Assembly (NCBI RefSeq): GCF_027579695.1
Contig: NC_083587.1
Coordinates: forward strand, 62,001 to 126,000
DNA: 64,000 nt
Direction of reading: 5' to 3'
DNA from: Neoarius graeffei
Taxonomy: Eukaryota > Chordata > Actinopteri > Siluriformes > Ariidae
Under the pieces are notes generated by a model that saw nothing but the letters and a program-made list of their open reading frames with translations, made no database searches and was not told the DNA's origin. Shown one piece after another: positions 44,500 through 56,971 of this stretch. A program made the translations under genes and the position numbers. Position 1 is the first letter of the stretch. Every line of letters starts with the position of its first letter.

Positions 44500-44850
44500 C
44501 GCCGACACAGTTTGAAACACAGCCACACCCGTCCCTAATTTATTGCCGCTCGCGCAGCTCCGCAGAGCCAACAGCGCAGCTTAGCGCGTTTTGTAGGTTC
44601 AATCGCCGCACGGACAGCGCCGTCATAATCTATTTTCACCCATCAGCCTTCCTTTATCGCCAGCACACTACTGTTATTATTAGTGTTACTAATTAGTTAC
44701 TATTACAGCTAAAATGCGTTATAAATAAAATGCATCATTATTAATATAATCATGATTATATTGTTTATGAATTCCTTTTATGCTAGAGCTATGAAATACC
44801 CCAAAACCTGGGAAAGGATTAAAAAAAAGGGCACTTTTTGAGCATAGATG
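44500..44850. other. H3-H2A spacer
   Basis: GC-rich near H3, then AT-rich. No gene. Confidence 0.5.
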
Positions 44851-44853
44851 GGT

Positions 44854-44869
44854 GGCTCTTAAAAGAGCC
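44854..44869 (-). terminator. Histone 3' stem-loop of H2A
   Basis: GGCTCTTAAAAGAGCC on plus, same as the H3 element. AATAAA (minus, about 44900) overlaps the region just after the H2A stop. Confidence 0.95.
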
Positions 44870-44901
44870 TTTGGAACTGACGAACGCAGCAGGGGGTGAG
44901 T

Positions 44902-45423
<522 letters not shown>

Positions 45424-45463
45424 TCAAATTCCAGCGTCAGCCTGCGTGACAACCATCCCACGG

Positions 45464-45470
<7 letters not shown>

Positions 45471-45499
<29 letters not shown>

Positions 45500-45500
45500 T
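45471..45500. repeat. (GA)n microsatellite
   Basis: About twelve GA units between H2A and H1. Confidence 0.85.
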
Positions 45501-45745
45501 GAAAAAGGAAAGAAGGATATAGGATATATAGAAGAAGAATATAGGCATATATATTATAAAGTTTATATATCGATGTATAGAAATGTAAATTCTTATTATT
45601 TCCATCAGGCCTGACTCAGTTCATGTTCTCCCAGCGCCCTCCTGTCACCGTTTTGTAAAGCAGGAATCAACTCCACCACAACAATCAGCAGCATCTGATA
45701 TCATGAGTGAATATGGAATACTGCTCTTGCAACGAGAACATGGGT

Positions 45746-45761
45746 GGCTCTTAAAAGAGCC
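45746..45761 (-). terminator. Histone 3' stem-loop of H1
   Basis: GGCTCTTAAAAGAGCC on plus, 34 bases after the H1 stop on minus. Confidence 0.95.
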
Positions 45762-45794
45762 TTTTAGGGAAAGAAAACAGTCAAACAATCATGT

Positions 45795-46400
45795 TTATTT
45801 CTTTTTGGGGGCCGCCTTTTTCGCCTTGGCCGTTTTGGGCTTTACGGCTTTGGGCTTGGCAGTTTTTGTCTTCTTTGCGCTCTTGGCAGCCTTTTTGGGG
45901 GTCGACGGTTTTTTCGTCTTCTTCGGGCTCTTGGTGGCTTTCTTGGCGGTGGCGGCGGGCTTCTTCGCCTTCTTAGGAGACTTCTTGGCGGCGGGTTTCT
46001 TGGCCGCTATCTTCTTGGGCTTCTTAGCGGCGGTTGGCTTTTTGGCGGCCGCCTTTCTGGCTTTGGGCGCGGCTTTCTTGGCGGTCTTCTTGCCTTCGGT
46101 CTGCGTCTTGTTCAGCTTGAAAGAGCCAGACGCACCGGTCCCTTTGGTCTGCACCAGGACGCTTTTCCTCACAAGGCTCCTGACGGCGATTTTAACGCGG
46201 GAGTTGTTCTTCTCCACATCGTATCCGGCGGCCTGTAAAGCTTTCTTCAAGGCGGAGAGGGACACGCCGCTCCTCTCCTGCGACGCAGAAACCGCTTTGA
46301 TGATGAGCTCGCCGACGCTCGGGCCTGATTTCTTGCTCTTTGAAGCTGCTTTCTTCTTGGGCGCTTTGGCCGGCGCGGCGGCGGGAGCGACTTCTGCCAT
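45795..46400 (-). CDS. Linker histone H1
   Basis: 201 codons from [20 protein letters not shown]. The globular winged-helix domain (residues about 27-100) has [40 protein letters not shown] and [18 protein letters not shown] long C-terminal lysine/alanine tail has SPKK, TPKK and [13 protein letters not shown] phosphorylation motifs. I chose the ATG at 46400 because the 27 residues upstream in frame are not H1-like. It binds nucleosome-linker DNA. It completes the set of one gene for each of the five histone classes. Confidence 0.96.
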   Translation of the reverse strand: MAEVAPAAAPAKAPKKKAASKSKKSGPSVGELIIKAVSASQERSGVSLSALKKALQAAGYDVEKNNSRVKIAVRSLVRKSVLVQTKGTGASGSFKLNKTQTEGKKTAKKAAPKARKAAAKKPTAAKKPKKIAAKKPAAKKSPKKAKKPAATAKKATKSPKKTKKPSTPKKAAKSAKKTKTAKPKAVKPKTAKAKKAAPKKK

Positions 46401-46546
46401 CTGTCTCGGAGCTCCGGAGCGGAAGCGAGTGAAACGCTGTGTGGGAAACGGAGGCCGCGGGCGGGGCTTAAAAGCGCTCATGAGAACGTTTGAGACTCAA
46501 CCGCGCTGCCGCTGAGTGAGCGCGCTGCCGTCACACACTCGCACTT

Positions 46547-46553
46547 GTGTTTT
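46547..46553 (-). promoter_or_regulatory. H1 box (AAACACA)
   Basis: AAACACA on minus, about 150 bp upstream of the H1 start, the element specific to H1 gene promoters. Confidence 0.65.
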
Positions 46554-46559
46554 CTCACG

Positions 46560-47160
46560 GCGTTTCTCGGCGAAAATAAGACTCGGAAGACAAGATCCAA
46601 AGCGATCGAGCACACGTTTAGCGAGAACGGGCTTTCTCGTTCCTCCCGAGCTCCAGCAGGCCCAGGTACAGACCGAGCGTGTCGCGCAGTGGCCATAAAA
46701 CAGCACGGTGCGGCTCGAGCCGGCGGGCTGCGCGCTTTGTGCGATGCCGTGTGTAAAAACGGGCTGAGAAACGGCGTGGCCGCTGTAAGCGCTCTGGGCT
46801 GAGTGGAAGGAAGGAGAGCCCTGTCAATGACCCTGATGGATTTCCACTGTCCGAGTGTAGTGTGCAGTTTTGGAAACGGAGCCGCTTTTGTGCTGTGGAA
46901 AGCACAGCTTTGGAGTGAGTGTGCGCGCGCCTGGGGGCCAGGGGTGTGTGTGAGTGTGTGTGTCAGGTGTGTGTGTGTCAGGTGTGTGTGTGTCTATGTG
47001 GCTGAGTTGTGGTGTTGGATTTGGTGGAATTTGATGTGCCAACAGGAAGACTAGGCCAGGCGGAGACTCTGCTGCAGCCTTTTGGTTATTTTATTCCACA
47101 CTCCTGGAGCTCTACTCGGACGACATCAAAAGAGATGTGAACCCTACTGTGGAATTCCTT
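46560..47160. other. GC-rich flank beyond H1, with GT-rich repeat
   Basis: No gene. 46940-46995 has GTGTGTGTCAGGTGTGTGTG-type repeats. The GC-rich part looks like a CpG-island edge. Confidence 0.4.
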
Positions 47161-47164
47161 CCTG

Positions 47165-47325
47165 ATGCTATAATCCTAACACAAATCATGTTGTGAAGCT
47201 ATAACCTGAACACGAATCACTTTGTGCAGCTATAACCCTAAAAATAATCACTTTGCGCAGCTATAACCCTAAAAATTATCACTTTGCGCAGCTATAACCC
47301 TAACACGAATCACTTTGGGCAGCTG
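47165..47325. repeat. Five tandem units of about 35 bp
   Basis: AGCTATAACCCTAAMAMKAA plus TCACTTTGYGC recurs about five times. It contains CCCTAA by chance of the unit but is not telomeric. Confidence 0.8.
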
Positions 47326-47326
47326 T

Positions 47327-48940
47327 AAGGACATTAGACACTGGATGCTGGAAAATAACGAATTTACCGTCGGAATTTTTCTCGACTTATCTAAAGCTTT
47401 TGACACCGTAGATCACAATATACTACTCAATAAACTAAACTCCTATGGTTTTAAAGGTTTTGCCTTCCAATGCTTAAAAAATCATCTGTCAGATAGAAAG
47501 CAATATGTTTTTAGTAATAGTTTTGTCTCATCCCATAAAACTGTAACATGTGGAGTCCCTCAAGGATCCATACTTGGTCCTCTTTTGTTCTTGATTTATG
47601 TGAATGACCTCGCCTTGGTATCAGACAAACTCTTTACATTACTCTTTGCAGACGATACTAATCTATTCATGTCTCATAAAAATTTTGATACATTTATAAC
47701 AACGATAAATGATGAACTAGGCAAGCTAAATTGCTGGTTCAAGGCAAATAAGTTGTCCATCAATATAGATAAAACAAATTGCATAATCTTTACAGGAAGA
47801 AATAAGAAATACAGTATAGAAATGGCTAAGATATTCATAGATGACAAACCCATTAAACAGGTAATTAATGCACATTTTCTTGGAGTCATTATAGTTGAAA
47901 AACTCACATGGAAGTTTCATATTGATCATATTTGCAAACAGATTTACAAGAATATTGGAATCTTAAGAAAAGTTGCAAGTTGCCTTTCACGTAAAATATT
48001 TATGACTTTGTATTACAGCTTGATATACCCCTGTTTAACATATTGCAATATTATCTGGGCAAATACTTATACTACTTCCATCAAACCACTGTACCAGTTA
48101 CAAAAGCGCTTTGTGAGAATTGCATCAAATGTCCCTTTCTTAGCAAACTCAGCGACTCTATTTTACAATCTGAAAGTCTTGATAGTATATGACATAAACA
48201 AACTTCAAACAGCCATTTTCATTCATAAAGTAATCCATAAAAGTTCTTATTTACCAGAACATTACAAGGATTTATTCAAATTCAATTTAGATATCCATAG
48301 TCATAGTACCAGACAGCAAAACAATTTAAGGACAATAATGACAAAATCTAATCTAAGGCAATTCACAATAATGTTTAGAGGCCCCTCCATATGGAACAGT
48401 TTAAGTCAATCCCTAAGAAATTGTTTGTCCCTACCCACTTTCAAAAAATATATATAAAAAATTACTTCATAGACAATCCAACTACCCCCTCCTGATTTGT
48501 TTGTTTTTCTTGTTTTTATGTTTACTTATATACGTAAAGATTTGGTATTTACTTTTTTTTTAACTTTTTCTACTATGTACTTATGATTTATTACTTATTA
48601 GTTATTAGTTTAAATTGTGTATTTGGTTTTCTTTAACTTCTGTCTAATTTGATATGTTATTTGATTGTATTATCTCATAAGTTAGTTAGTTCATTAGTTT
48701 TTCCTTATTTTCTTGTATTTTGATAATGATTTGCTTTTTTCTTTTATTTGATCTTATTTATTTATTTATTTATTTATTTATGTTATAATCACAGAAGTTG
48801 TTATGACCATACAGTAATTAATCATAGTATAGGGGAAAACCCTTGAAAAACTTTGGAGGTTTCTGGTCTTCCCCTGCATGTCCTTTTTTCTCTGTTTTAA
48901 CAAAATGACGTGTTTCTTTTATGTGCAAATAAACAATAAA
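47327..48940 (+). mobile_element. CR1/jockey-type LINE, 5'-truncated second copy
   Basis: Starts inside the reverse transcriptase right after the tandem repeat and ends near ATGTGCAAATAAACAATAAA. Its gene order and 3' UTR parallel the split LINE at 2520-20755, though the protein identity is partial, so it is a related family. Confidence 0.8.
47333..48457 (+). pseudogene. LINE reverse transcriptase, 5'-truncated but open
   Basis: About 375 codons without a stop: NNEFTVGIFLDLSKAFDTVD, GVPQGSILGPLLFLIYVNDL, LFADDTNLFMS (catalytic FADD), FKANKLSINIDKTNCIIF, YYSLIYPCLTYCNIIWANTY and a C-terminal RGPSIWNSLSQSLRN. The palm is intact, but the endonuclease, ORF1 and the fingers are missing. The open frame suggests a younger age than the copy at 15047. 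Confidence 0.85.
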
Positions 48941-48941
48941 C

Positions 48942-49195
48942 AATGCTTATTAATTTCCTTCTGCTTAACTCTGACAAGACTGAAGTACTTGTACTCGGAC
49001 CACATGCAGCTAGAAGTAAGTTTTCTGATTCCACAGTAACTCTGGATGGCCTTCCTGTTTCTTCACGTGCAGCAGTAAAAGACCTCGGAGTGATTATTGA
49101 CCCCAGTCTTTCATTCAAAACTCACATTGATAAAATCACCCGGATAGCTTTCTTTCATCTCTGAAATATTGCTAAGATAAGAAATTTAATATCAC
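48942..49195 (+). pseudogene. L2-like reverse transcriptase fragment
   Basis: NFLLLNSDKTEVLVLGPHAA, STVTLDGLPVSSRAAVKDLG, IDPSLSFKTHIDKITRIAFF, then a stop and NIAKIRNLIS. This is a conserved thumb-side block of fish L2-type LINEs. It is cut on the right by a SINE. Confidence 0.75.
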
Positions 49196-49196
49196 T

Positions 49197-50256
49197 ACAT
49201 CTCATCTCATTATCTCTAGCCGCTTTATCCTGTTTTACAGGGTCGCAGGCAAGCTGGAGCCTATCTCAGCTGACTATGGGCGAAAGGCGGGGTTCACCCT
49301 GGACAAGTCGCCAGGTCGTCACAGGGCTGACACATAGGCTACGTTTACATTAGACCGTATCTGTCTCGTTTTCTTCGCGGATGCACTGTCCGTTTACATT
49401 AAACCACCTGGAAAAGCCGGGAAACGGGAATCCGCCAGCGTCCACGTATTCAATCTAGATCGTATCTGGTCCGGTGCTGTGTAAACATTGAGATACGCGA
49501 ATACGCTGTGCTGAGCTCTAGCTGGCGTCCTCATTGGACAATGTCACTGTGACATCCACCTTCCTGATTCGCTGGCATTGGTCATGTGACACGACTGCTG
49601 AAAAACGGCGCGGACTTCCGCCTTGTATCACCTTTCATTAAAGAGTATAAAAGTATGAAAATACTGCAAATACTGATGCAAATACTGCCCATTGTGTAGT
49701 TATGATTGTCTTTAGGGTTGCCATCCTTCCACTTGCAAGTAGTAAGTGATATGCGCTGGGATCACACACACAGCGGCTCAGTCCCGAATCACGGCTTGTG
49801 CACTTCACTCGCGCGCTGTGTGAGCTGAGCAGGGCCGGAGTGCGCACCCTCCAGAGGGCACTCGCTGTTCAGGGCGGAGTGATTTGGAGCGCAGGATGCC
49901 TGCGGAGCCGAGCGTATCCGTGTATTGGTGTTGCTGTGTGCACGGCTAACGGTTTTAGTGTAAACGCGAATCGTTTTAAGAACGTTAATCTGATGATCCG
50001 CTGATTCGACGTAATGTAAATGTAGCCATAGACACAGACAACCATTCACACTCACAGTCAATTTAGAGTCACCAGTTAACCTAACCTGCATGTCTTTGGA
50101 CTGTGGGGGAAACCGGAGCACCTGGAGGAAACCCACGCGGACACGGGGAGAACATGCAAACTCTGCACAGAAAGGCCCTCACCGGCCACGGGGCTCGAAC
50201 CCGGACCTTCTTGCTGTGAGGCGACAGCGCTAACCACTACACCACCGTGCCGCCCC
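49197..50256 (-). repeat. tRNA-headed SINE copy split by a MITE
   Basis: SINE head at 50256 (minus: GGGGCGGCACGGTGGTGTAG) to tail at 49197, same family as 35274-35650. It is interrupted at 49337-50027, and removing that block with one ATA restores the normal SINE order GACACATAGACACAGAC. Confidence 0.9.
49337..50027. mobile_element. 691-bp MITE inside SINE, ATA duplication
   Basis: Ends GGCTACGTTTACATTA and TAATGTAAATGTAGCC, flanked by ATA (49334-49336 and 50028-50030). The interior is non-coding with GC-rich words. A 3-bp duplication fits PIF/Harbinger-type movement; the transposase is not here. Confidence 0.9.
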
Positions 50257-51966
50257 TAGTGCAAAGATGAATATTAAATTTAAATAAGTAAAAAAATATA
50301 TATAAGTAACAGTGAGCACAGAATGACAGTATGAGTGTGCAGATATTTTGCAAGTGATATTACTGATATATGAATCTGGATTTTAGCTGTTCATCACAGA
50401 GACAGCCTGAGGGAAGAAACTGTTCTTGTGTCTGGTTGTTTTTGCATACAGTGATCTATATAGCCTCCCTGAGGGGAGAAGATTAAACAGATTGTGACCA
50501 GGGTGTGATGGGTCCGCAGAGATGTTACTTGCTCGTTTCCTGACTCTGGACAAGTATAAGTCTTCGATGGAGGGCAGGTTGACACCAATAATTTTCTCTG
50601 CAGACCTTATTGTCCATTGCAGTCTGTTCTTCTTCTGTTTGGTGACCGATCCAAACCAAACAGTGATGGAAGAGCAAAGAACAGACTGAATGATGGCAGA
50701 GTAGAATTGTGTCAGCAGCTCCTTAGGCAGGTTGAGCTTCCTGAGCTGGCGCAGAAAGTACAACCTCTGCTGAGCCTTTTTGATGATAGTGACTGTGTTT
50801 GTCTCCCGCTTCAAGTCCTGAGAGATTATGGAACCCAGAAACCTGAAGCTTTCAACGGCAGTCACAGTGTTGTTAGTGATGGTGATGGGCAGCAGAGTGG
50901 GGGGCCTCCTCCTAAAGTCCACTGTCATCTCCACAGTTTTGAGCATGTTCATCTCCAGATTGTTCTGACCGCACCACCAGACCAGCCGTTCAACCTCCCG
51001 TTTGTATGCAGACTCGTCACCATCCTGGATGAGGCCGATGACCGTTGTATCGTCTGCAAATTTCAGGAGTTTAACAGACGGGTCTCTTGAGGTGCAGTCA
51101 TTGGTATAAAGGGAGAAGAGCAGTGGGGAGAGCACACACCCTTGGGGGGCGCCAGTGCTGACAGTCCGAGTGCTGGATATGATGCTCCCCATCCTCACCT
51201 GCTGCTTCCTGTCAATCAGGAAGTTTGTAATCCACTGACAGGTGGAGGAGGGCACAGTGAGCTGGGTGAGCTTGGTGTGGAGGATGTCTGGAACAATGGT
51301 GTTGAATGCTGAACTGAAGTCCACGAACAGAATCCTGGCGTATGTCCCTGCAGAGTCAAGGTGTTGCAGGATGTAGTGCAGTCCCATATTGATTGCATCA
51401 TCTGCTGACCTGTTTGCCCGGTAGGCAAACTGCAGGGGGTCCAGCAGGGGGTCTATGATGTCCTTCAGTTGTGACAACACCAGTCTCTCGAAGGACTTCA
51501 TGACTACAGATGTGAGAGCTACAGGCCTGTAGTCATTCAGTCCTGTGATGGTGGTTTTCTTGGGAACTGGGATTATTGTGGAGCGTTTGAAGCATGAGGG
51601 GACTTCACACAGCTCCAGGGATCTATTGAAGATCTGGGTGAAGATGGGAGCCAGCTGATCAGCACAGACCTTCAGACAGGAGGGTGACACACCATCTGGG
51701 CCAGGTGCCTTCTTGATCTTCTGTCTGTGAAAAAGCTGACAAACATCCTCTTCACAGATCTTGAGTGCTGGTGTGGGGTCAGAGGTGGAGGAGGCAGAAT
51801 AGCAGGGGGTGTGAATGGGTCTTTAATGTCTGAGGGGGGGAGAGGTGTGAATTTGTCGAATCTGGAGTAGAACACATTCAACTCGTCAGCCAGTTGATGG
51901 TTCATTGCAGTGTAGGGGGATGGTCTCCTGTAGTTAGTGATATTCTTCAGGCCTGTCCATATGGAG
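50257..51966 (-). mobile_element. L2-like LINE, 3' half
   Basis: 3' UTR 50257-50382, reverse transcriptase 50383-51690, linker to about 51964. The upstream half should lie on the far side of the insertion that begins near 51965. Confidence 0.85.
50383..51962 (-). pseudogene. L2-like ORF2, linker and reverse transcriptase
   Basis: The linker reads SIWTGLKNITNYRRPSPYTA and MNHQLADELNVFYSRFD. The polymerase has [92 protein letters not shown] (catalytic FADDT) and GSIISQDLKRETNTV. The C-terminal KIIGVNLPSIEDLYLSRV and LLPSGRLYRSLYAKTTRHKN are present. The 435-codon polymerase frame is open; the linker and polymerase overlap in different frames near 51690, so one shift exists. No endonuclease remains on this side. 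Confidence 0.85.
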
Positions 51967-52010
51967 AGATTTTTGTTTCTTTATTATCCGTTTTTGTTTC
52001 TTTATTATCC
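51965..52010. repeat. Two 21-bp direct repeats at the presumed element end
   Basis: TTTTTGTTTCTTTATTATCC G occurs twice back to back at the point where the L2-like LINE stops. It may be the subterminal repeat of the large element to the right. Confidence 0.6.
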
Positions 52011-52019
52011 GTACTCGCA

Positions 52020-52480
52020 GACACCGTGATCCACGCGAATGATATAATATGCAAACGCAAGTACAAAATTCGTGACTTGTAAATTGGGATTTGCACGCAT
52101 GTACAGTATCAGGTTTTGCATGTGCATCTGTACTGAAATTTTGTTTGTGACTCCTGCGTTCTTTGTGTGAAGTGAGGAATCTGCATTTGCAGATCACCCA
52201 ACACGCGGATGAATCCTTGCTTCCGCTTGCGTAATTTTGAGACATTAATTTCGTACTTTTCCAATCCGATCCACATACGCAAAGGTCTCAGTCCACACGC
52301 CAGAGGCTTGCACCCCCCTCCAGTAGAGGGCAGTGTTTCTACTTTACCGAAGTTCACTCCGGTTCGGCTACCCGCAAACAACTACTGTACTACCAAGGCG
52401 GCTGTGGTACTACCAGAGGTCTACCAGAACATTTTTAATGGAGCAAAATATGGAAGCAATAACATCACGTTAACCTCAAG
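52020..52480 (+). promoter_or_regulatory. Promoter-side region of the integrase gene
   Basis: Upstream of the first ATG: repeated GCAAACGCAAG / TTGCACGCATG words near 52040-52110, and a GC-richer stretch at 52260-52400. No clear TATA. Confidence 0.35.
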
Positions 52481-55400
52481 GATGAAATGGAAACAGAAAT
52501 GAATGCCTGGGTGAGTCGAATATTTTGACATGATCAAGTAGTCAGAGATTGTTAAGTACTTTAGACTGACTTTGCAAGTAGTCTACTGACTCGCTAGTAC
52601 TTTTGGCAATGTGTGTTTGTTTCATTTCCCTTATGAAGAAATGTACAGTAAAAAGTACAGTAGCCTATTACTGAATAGCCTACAATATGTTGACACAAAA
52701 ACACGAAAACGCAAATGCAAAAAGAGAGTGTATTGCAGTTATTCCATAAGGGTTGTCACACATAGGCTATCACATTGCTAGCAGGCTAGTCGACTACAAA
52801 TGAAACAACCAAATGAAATGACGTTTATGTAGGCTACAGTGGAAATGTATGGTCTAGGTAGCCAAATGCAGATTGCGTATATGAAAATGGCTTCCAGTCG
52901 ATCGATGGCGTTATGGATTTCAGACAGATTTAAGCTTTCAGGATTGAGACAAGAACAGCATTATCTAATAAACAGACAGTCCACAGTATGCAGCAAACAT
53001 TGTAATCATAGATTCATAGGCGCCAAAACTATTCACTTTTCTAAAAGCTATCTCTGGAGTACCATTAATGTATGAAAGCTTATTCTCTCTGGATTTAATA
53101 TAAAAAGAGGGATGTTCCAACCTCCTCTATACTTTATTGCCCACACATGATTATAAATCAAATGCATAAATACAGTAGGTGCATTTACTTAGGGCTTAGG
53201 GGACTGGTACATTTAATAACATAGAGTATTAGGGAGTGAATACTTTTAGGATATGCTTTTGGGGGGTTTATTATTTTCTTTAATTTTAGAGATTATGCAT
53301 GCCATCTTATGTTTGATTTTTCTTTGTAGGAATTATTGAGACAGCATGTTTTGGACAGACTGTTGACCAGGGTCACACTTGTTCTTCAGCAAACAGACAT
53401 GGATGAAGACTACCTGTGGTTTGTGTGTACACAGGAAATGGTTTTCCTGGACATCATATCCCACCATATTCCAGTGTCCCAGGAAATAACTGACTGTTTG
53501 AGGGCATTGGTCAATGCCCTGATGCTAAGGGAACATCAGCACCACCCTGTAGCACCAGTGCAATTTGAAAGCCGAAGTACAGCTGGTCGACCTAAAATCT
53601 CCATTTGTCCTGATCATTTGAAGCACCTTCTAGACATTGGGTTACCACTGAATACCATAGCTGGATTGATGGGGTTGTGTCATGCTACATTGTACAGAAG
53701 GATGTCTGAGTACAACATTTCTGTCAGAGAACTGTACAGCACTTGCACAGATGCTGAGCTGGATGAGCGTGTTTCTGCCATAAAGGAGACAATGCCACAT
53801 GCAGGATACAGGCTGGTCAAGGGGACTCTGGTGGCACAAGGGTACCGAATCCAATGGAGTCGTGTTAAGGCTGCTATGCATCATGTGGACAGTCTAGGGA
53901 CACTATGCAGAATGACCCAAATGGGGTGTGTTGTAAGGAGAACTTATTCAGTTCCCTGCCCTATGTACCTTGTGCATATGGACACAAATCATAAGCTCAT
54001 AAGGTAAGTCAGCTAAGTCAATTGTGAAAGTCAGCTTTATTGTTATACAAAGGAATCAAAATTATGTGTCTCACTGTTTTGTGCATAGACAAAGACAGAA
54101 CAAACATTAAATTCAGAACATGAAGTAAAGTATGGTATTATGTTCTTAACCATCCTAGGTTTAACAAGTAACATTATTGTAATAGCATTTTTACTAGCTA
54201 CTACAGTATCCTCAAATACATAAAGCTGAACATCTTGTAGTGTGTGTGTGTACATTATTTATTTTGAGCATGTATCTTGGTTTACAAAAATGCGAAGTGT
54301 TACTGCATGTCTTTTCATGTTGTTCCCCCAGATACAATATCGTCATCTTTGGCTGCATAGATGGCTTTTCCCGTAAGGTGAGTACAGCACAAAAGTCCAA
54401 TCATCCATGCCGTTTTATGGTAATCCAAGTGTGGTCACAGAATATTGGCTTTGCCATGTATTTACATTAATGCCATGTATTTACATAAATTTGAAAACAA
54501 AAAAGGCAATTTGAGACACATTGTGTTTGCTTACCTGCTTGTTTATGTCAAAAGCTATGGTTGAACGTTTTTTTTTTCTAAACTTGCATCCATCTTATCA
54601 ACAGATAATGTACCTGAGAGCTGCAGACAATAATCGGTCTGAAACAAACCTAGCCTTCTTCCAAGAGGCAGTTCAGGAATTCGGCTATCCACTCAGGTGA
54701 AATTTCACTTGGGTCCACTATGTCAAGGAACTACTAACCATGGCACAACTATTCAGATAATCTTATTGACCATGTCTACATGCCTTAAAGGAACAGACCG
54801 CCGTATTTCTATAAATGTGTTCTTCTCTGAACTGAGACAGGCTGATAGGTAGCTCTCTGAGCTCTGTGCATGCCCCCAGTCAGTTAGACGCGCCCCCCAA
54901 AGTTGTTAGAATGTAGCTAGGCTCAGCAAAGTGGGTGGCATTTTTTCGGGCTAACGTTAGATATGACCAAGCTCTTCCACATTTTCCCTGGACACTTACA
55001 ATGTTGAGCGTTCACGCCATTGCATTGGATTGACGGTGTTGCCATGTCATTCAGATGTTTTCCAGGTTCCTTATAGTCCTCCTCTGTGAAATGCTCAGAA
55101 CAAACTCGCCAGGTCTTCACAACTTCCAGTGTTGAGGGATCCAGTTGTAACGCAACTAGCTTCTAGCTGCTATCCAAACTTGCCGTTGTTTGTAGTAGGT
55201 TGGAATTGTGTGAAACATCACAGGACTGTATACCCTCGACTTGTTGTCTCAACCCAGCAAGATGCATTTAACAACCATTACATGCATTTCATTATAGAAA
55301 TACGGTGGTCTCTTCCTTTAAATTATTTCATTCATTTCTGAGCCTGATGATTGGCTGTTATTAGTTAACATACAGTAAAACAGGCTTGCCCGAAAAGGGG

Positions 55401-55499
55401 TAGAGGACTATTACAGTATATGTTCCTTATCACCTTCAATTTCACTACCATTATACAAACACAATTGCTTGACATCTGTGATATTCATTCCCTTCTCAT

Positions 55500-55745
55500 G
55501 TAGGACCTGTTTACACGTATATGGATATTTTTGTAAACGTATCCGTTTGGGCCTTTTGTTACACATAAACAGAGTTTTAGCTCCCTAAAGTGGATATTTT
55601 TAAAGTAGGAGTTTTAAGTGGAGATTTCTGAAACACACCTGTCACAATGACGTTTTTATTTTTATCCACATGCCGTGTTTTTATGTAAACAGGTTAAAAA
55701 AATCAGCGTTTAAAAATATCCACATACGTGTAACCAAGTCCCTAA
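55500..55745. mobile_element. Short MITE in intron 4 of the integrase gene
   Basis: GGACCTGTTTACACGTATAT and, inverted, ATACGTGTAACCAAGTCC at the ends, with GGATATTTTT and AAAAATATCC just inside. About 240 bp, non-coding. Probably TA-flanked. Confidence 0.75.
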
Positions 55746-56200
55746 TCAGTAGGTCCCATATCCCTTTTCACATTTTCCCTTTCTCACATGTCCACTGCAC
55801 CAGTCCAATATCACAGTAAAGAAGCTGTCCTTTATTTGCTCTTTGTAAGTTCCTTGTATGCTTGTTAAATGATATTGTTCTTTGCCACAGCTTATTTTAT
55901 GTTTTATTGACAATATTTTGCATAGAGTTCGAGCAGATCAAGGGGGAGAGAATGTTGGAGTGGCTCGCTTGATGTTTACTGTGCGTGGACCAGACAGTGG
56001 CAGCTTCATTGCTGGGAAGAGTGTCCATAATCAAAGGTACTGTACAGTTTATTCAACTGAGTATATTTTTAAACAAGACCATAGCACCTTATCATGGTTA
56101 AGACAGTATATCAAAGAATTGGCCTGTATCAGGCCTTGCATTCACTCCACTCAAATCACTCCCTAGGCTGCCTTGTACTCTTTAATTATATCTGTGAGTG

Positions 56201-56346
56201 GGTTACTGGTGGATTCGTGACATCGTCAGTTTGTGACTGTAGCTTCGTGACATCATCGTCACTGTGCCCGTGTGTAACGAGCCGACTGCATGATGTCACG
56301 AAACAACGCGTCACGAACTGACGAGGTCACAAATCCACCTGTAACC
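56201..56346. mobile_element. 146-bp fold-back MITE, 8-bp duplication
   Basis: Ends GGTTACTGGTGGATTCGTGA and TCACAAATCCACCTGTAACC, flanked by TGTGAGTG on both sides (56193-56200 and 56347-56354). Nearly the whole element is a diverged palindrome of GTCACGAA / TTCGTGAC words. The 8-bp duplication fits hAT-type mobilisation. Confidence 0.9.
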
Positions 56347-56380
56347 TGTGAGTGTTAAGATTGTGTGTGTATACAGTATG

Positions 56381-56748
56381 TACAGGGTGTCCCAAAAGTG
56401 TATGCACACGTAAAATCATTGTAAAGTAGGAAATAAAATTTCATGTAATTTTCAAGTGTAATAGAATGTCCAGACATTAATTTAGTATATTGTCACCGCT
56501 TGTTCTCAAACTGGCATCCATTCTGGTCCAGGCACTGCTGACAATGTGAATCACGCAGTCTTGGAATTTTTGTGCATTCACTTTCAGTGACTGTTGCAGG
56601 TCTCATAGCGTAGGCTTGAAACATCAGTTTGAGAATAGGTAGTGACAAAACAATAAAATGCTGTCTGTAAATTCTAACACTTCTTCTTTCTTAAACACCT
56701 ACTTTAGAATGATTTAAAATGTATTTTTTTTTCGGGGCACACCCTGTA
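56381..56748. mobile_element. mariner-like remnant
   Basis: TACAGGGTGTCCCAAAAGTG at the left and CGGGGCACACCCTGTA at the right, with TA at both outer ends. Interior about 340 bp, no transposase frame left. Internal words TTGGAATTTTTGTGCATTCA face outwards. Deleted copy. Confidence 0.8.
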
Positions 56749-56971
56749 TAAGCTATCAAATGACTACAAGTTCCCTCTGCTAATTGTGTATTGTCACTAA
56801 CAGAACTGAGAGACTTTGGTGTGACATCTGGATGGGGGTGACCAATGTGTTCTATCATGTTTTACACGGGCTAGAGGAAGATGGCCTTCTTGACTTAGGA
56901 AACGCAACACATTTCTTCTGCCTGCATTATGTTTTCCTGCCACGACTCCAAGAAAGCCTCAACTTGTTCAG

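Noticed and set aside
45703-46515. Open frame of 270 residues antisense to H1
   Set aside because: It is the reverse strand of the lysine/alanine-rich H1 tail, which naturally lacks stops; no splice or promoter signal supports it.
47165-47325. Possible interstitial telomere repeat (contains CCCTAA)
   Set aside because: The repeat unit is about 35 bp and CCCTAA occurs once per unit; not a (CCCTAA)n array.
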